From: Burkholderiaceae bacterium
GTDB taxonomy: Bacteria; Pseudomonadota; Gammaproteobacteria; Burkholderiales; Burkholderiaceae_C
Assembly (NCBI GenBank): GCA_029864165.1
Contig: JAOTTZ010000014.1
Span: 1 to 14,501 of the forward strand
Length of the DNA stretch: 14,501 nt
Reading direction: 5' to 3'
Shown here piece after piece: positions 14,061 to 14,501 of the stretch. The position numbers and the translations under genes were made by a program. Every line of letters starts with the position of its first letter. Positions within the stretch are counted from its first letter, which is position 1. The notes below the pieces were generated by a model. That model was given only the letters and a program-made list of their open reading frames with translations, had not been told where the DNA came from and did no database searches.

Positions 14061-14501
14061 GCGCGCTGCTGATGGCGGCGATCGTGCTGCCTCTCGCACT
14101 GGCCGCGCTGATGCCCGTGCGCACCGCCCGCACGGCGGCGCTCGCCCTGGCGCCATGGGTACCGCTGCCGGCGCTGGGCCTTGCGCTCTTCGGCACACCG
14201 GGCGTCACGCTCGAGGTGCCGTGGCTGCTGCTCGGCGCGCGCCTCGGGCTCGACGCCACAGCGCGGGTCTTTCTGTTCTTCACCGCGGCGCTGTGGTTGA
14301 GCGCCGGGATCTACGCGCGCGCCTATCTCGCCGCCGATCCCCGGCGCACTCGATTCAGCGGATTCTTCCTGCTGACGTTTGGGGGCAATGTCGGGTTGAT
14401 CCTGGCGCAGGACGTCGCGAGCTTCTATCTGTTCTTCGCCTTAATGACCTTTGCCGCCTACGGTCTCGTGGTGCACGAGGACAGCGCCGCAGCGCGCCGC
14501 G
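14057..14501 (+). CDS. NuoL/M/N-MrpD-type membrane subunit, copy 3, N-terminal part
   Basis: The first 148 residues of a third large antiporter-type subunit; the rest is beyond the right edge. Seen: several hydrophobic segments, LGLDATARVFLFFTAALWLSAGIYARAYL, then FSGFFLLTFGGNVGLILAQDVASF and YLFFALMTFAAYGLVVH. The last aligns with FLFYELLTLSTYPLVVH of copy 2, but the conserved TM5 glutamate is replaced by alanine at residue 128. The start ATG at 14057 has a G-rich stretch (14047-14051) six bases upstream and overlaps the mini-ORF stop. Loss of that residue suggests this copy does not pump protons by the usual route and may be structural. The TM7/TM8 lysines are not visible here. Confidence 0.87.
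   Translation, partial: MSALLMAAIVLPLALAALMPVRTARTAALALAPWVPLPALGLALFGTPGVTLEVPWLLLGARLGLDATARVFLFFTAALWLSAGIYARAYLAADPRRTRFSGFFLLTFGGNVGLILAQDVASFYLFFALMTFAAYGLVVHEDSAAARR

Noticed and set aside
13468..14283. Minus-strand open frame of 271 codons
   Set aside because: Antisense of copies 2 and 3, which have clear family motifs; no signal of its own.

Overview
The window looks like chromosomal DNA of a high-GC betaproteobacterium, most likely Burkholderiales. This is inferred from overall base composition, the glutamate-transporter and hippurate-hydrolase-like sequence patterns, and the ISAzo13-type and group II intron remains; no rRNA or tRNA marker is present. It falls into three blocks.

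Left block (1-6403) is amino-acid and peptide salvage. It holds the start of an M20 amidohydrolase (minus strand, cut by the window edge) and a small secreted protein of unknown function (minus strand, with a likely frameshift near its end). Then comes a complete gltIJKL operon (plus strand) encoding a periplasmic glutamate/aspartate-binding protein, two permeases and an ATPase. A periplasmic gamma-glutamyltransferase gene, ggt, converges on gltL and overlaps its 3' end by 12 bp. Ggt would release glutamate from glutathione and gamma-glutamyl compounds, and GltIJKL would import it.

Middle block (about 6600-8616) is a scrapyard of broken DNA between two intact regions. In order it holds: a group II intron remnant (frameshifted maturase N-terminus, reverse transcriptase core deleted, degenerate domain V); a 5'-truncated DUF2141 gene; a 5'-truncated ISAzo13-family transposase gene that keeps its DDE residues; and the last ~90 codons of a phosphoketolase gene with an in-frame stop. 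Both truncated host genes lost their 5' parts at the edges of the IS remnant, so the IS marks a deletion or rearrangement and not a simple insertion.

Right block (8613-14501, running off the edge) is a tightly packed operon for an Mrp/MBH-type multisubunit cation/proton antiporter. The order is MrpE, MrpF, MrpG, an MbhD-like protein, an MbhE-MnhB fusion, MrpC, then three successive NuoL/M/N-type (MrpD-like) subunits, the last incomplete. Most junctions are ATGA/GTGA overlaps. The order matches the antiporter half of archaeal membrane-bound hydrogenase (MbhA to MbhH), not the Bacillus mrpABCDEFG order. No long MrpA is visible. The third large subunit has alanine where the conserved TM5 glutamate should be, and it is joined to the second by an 8-codon overlapping mini-ORF. 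This operon, and whatever follows it beyond the window, is the most promising place for an unusual system.
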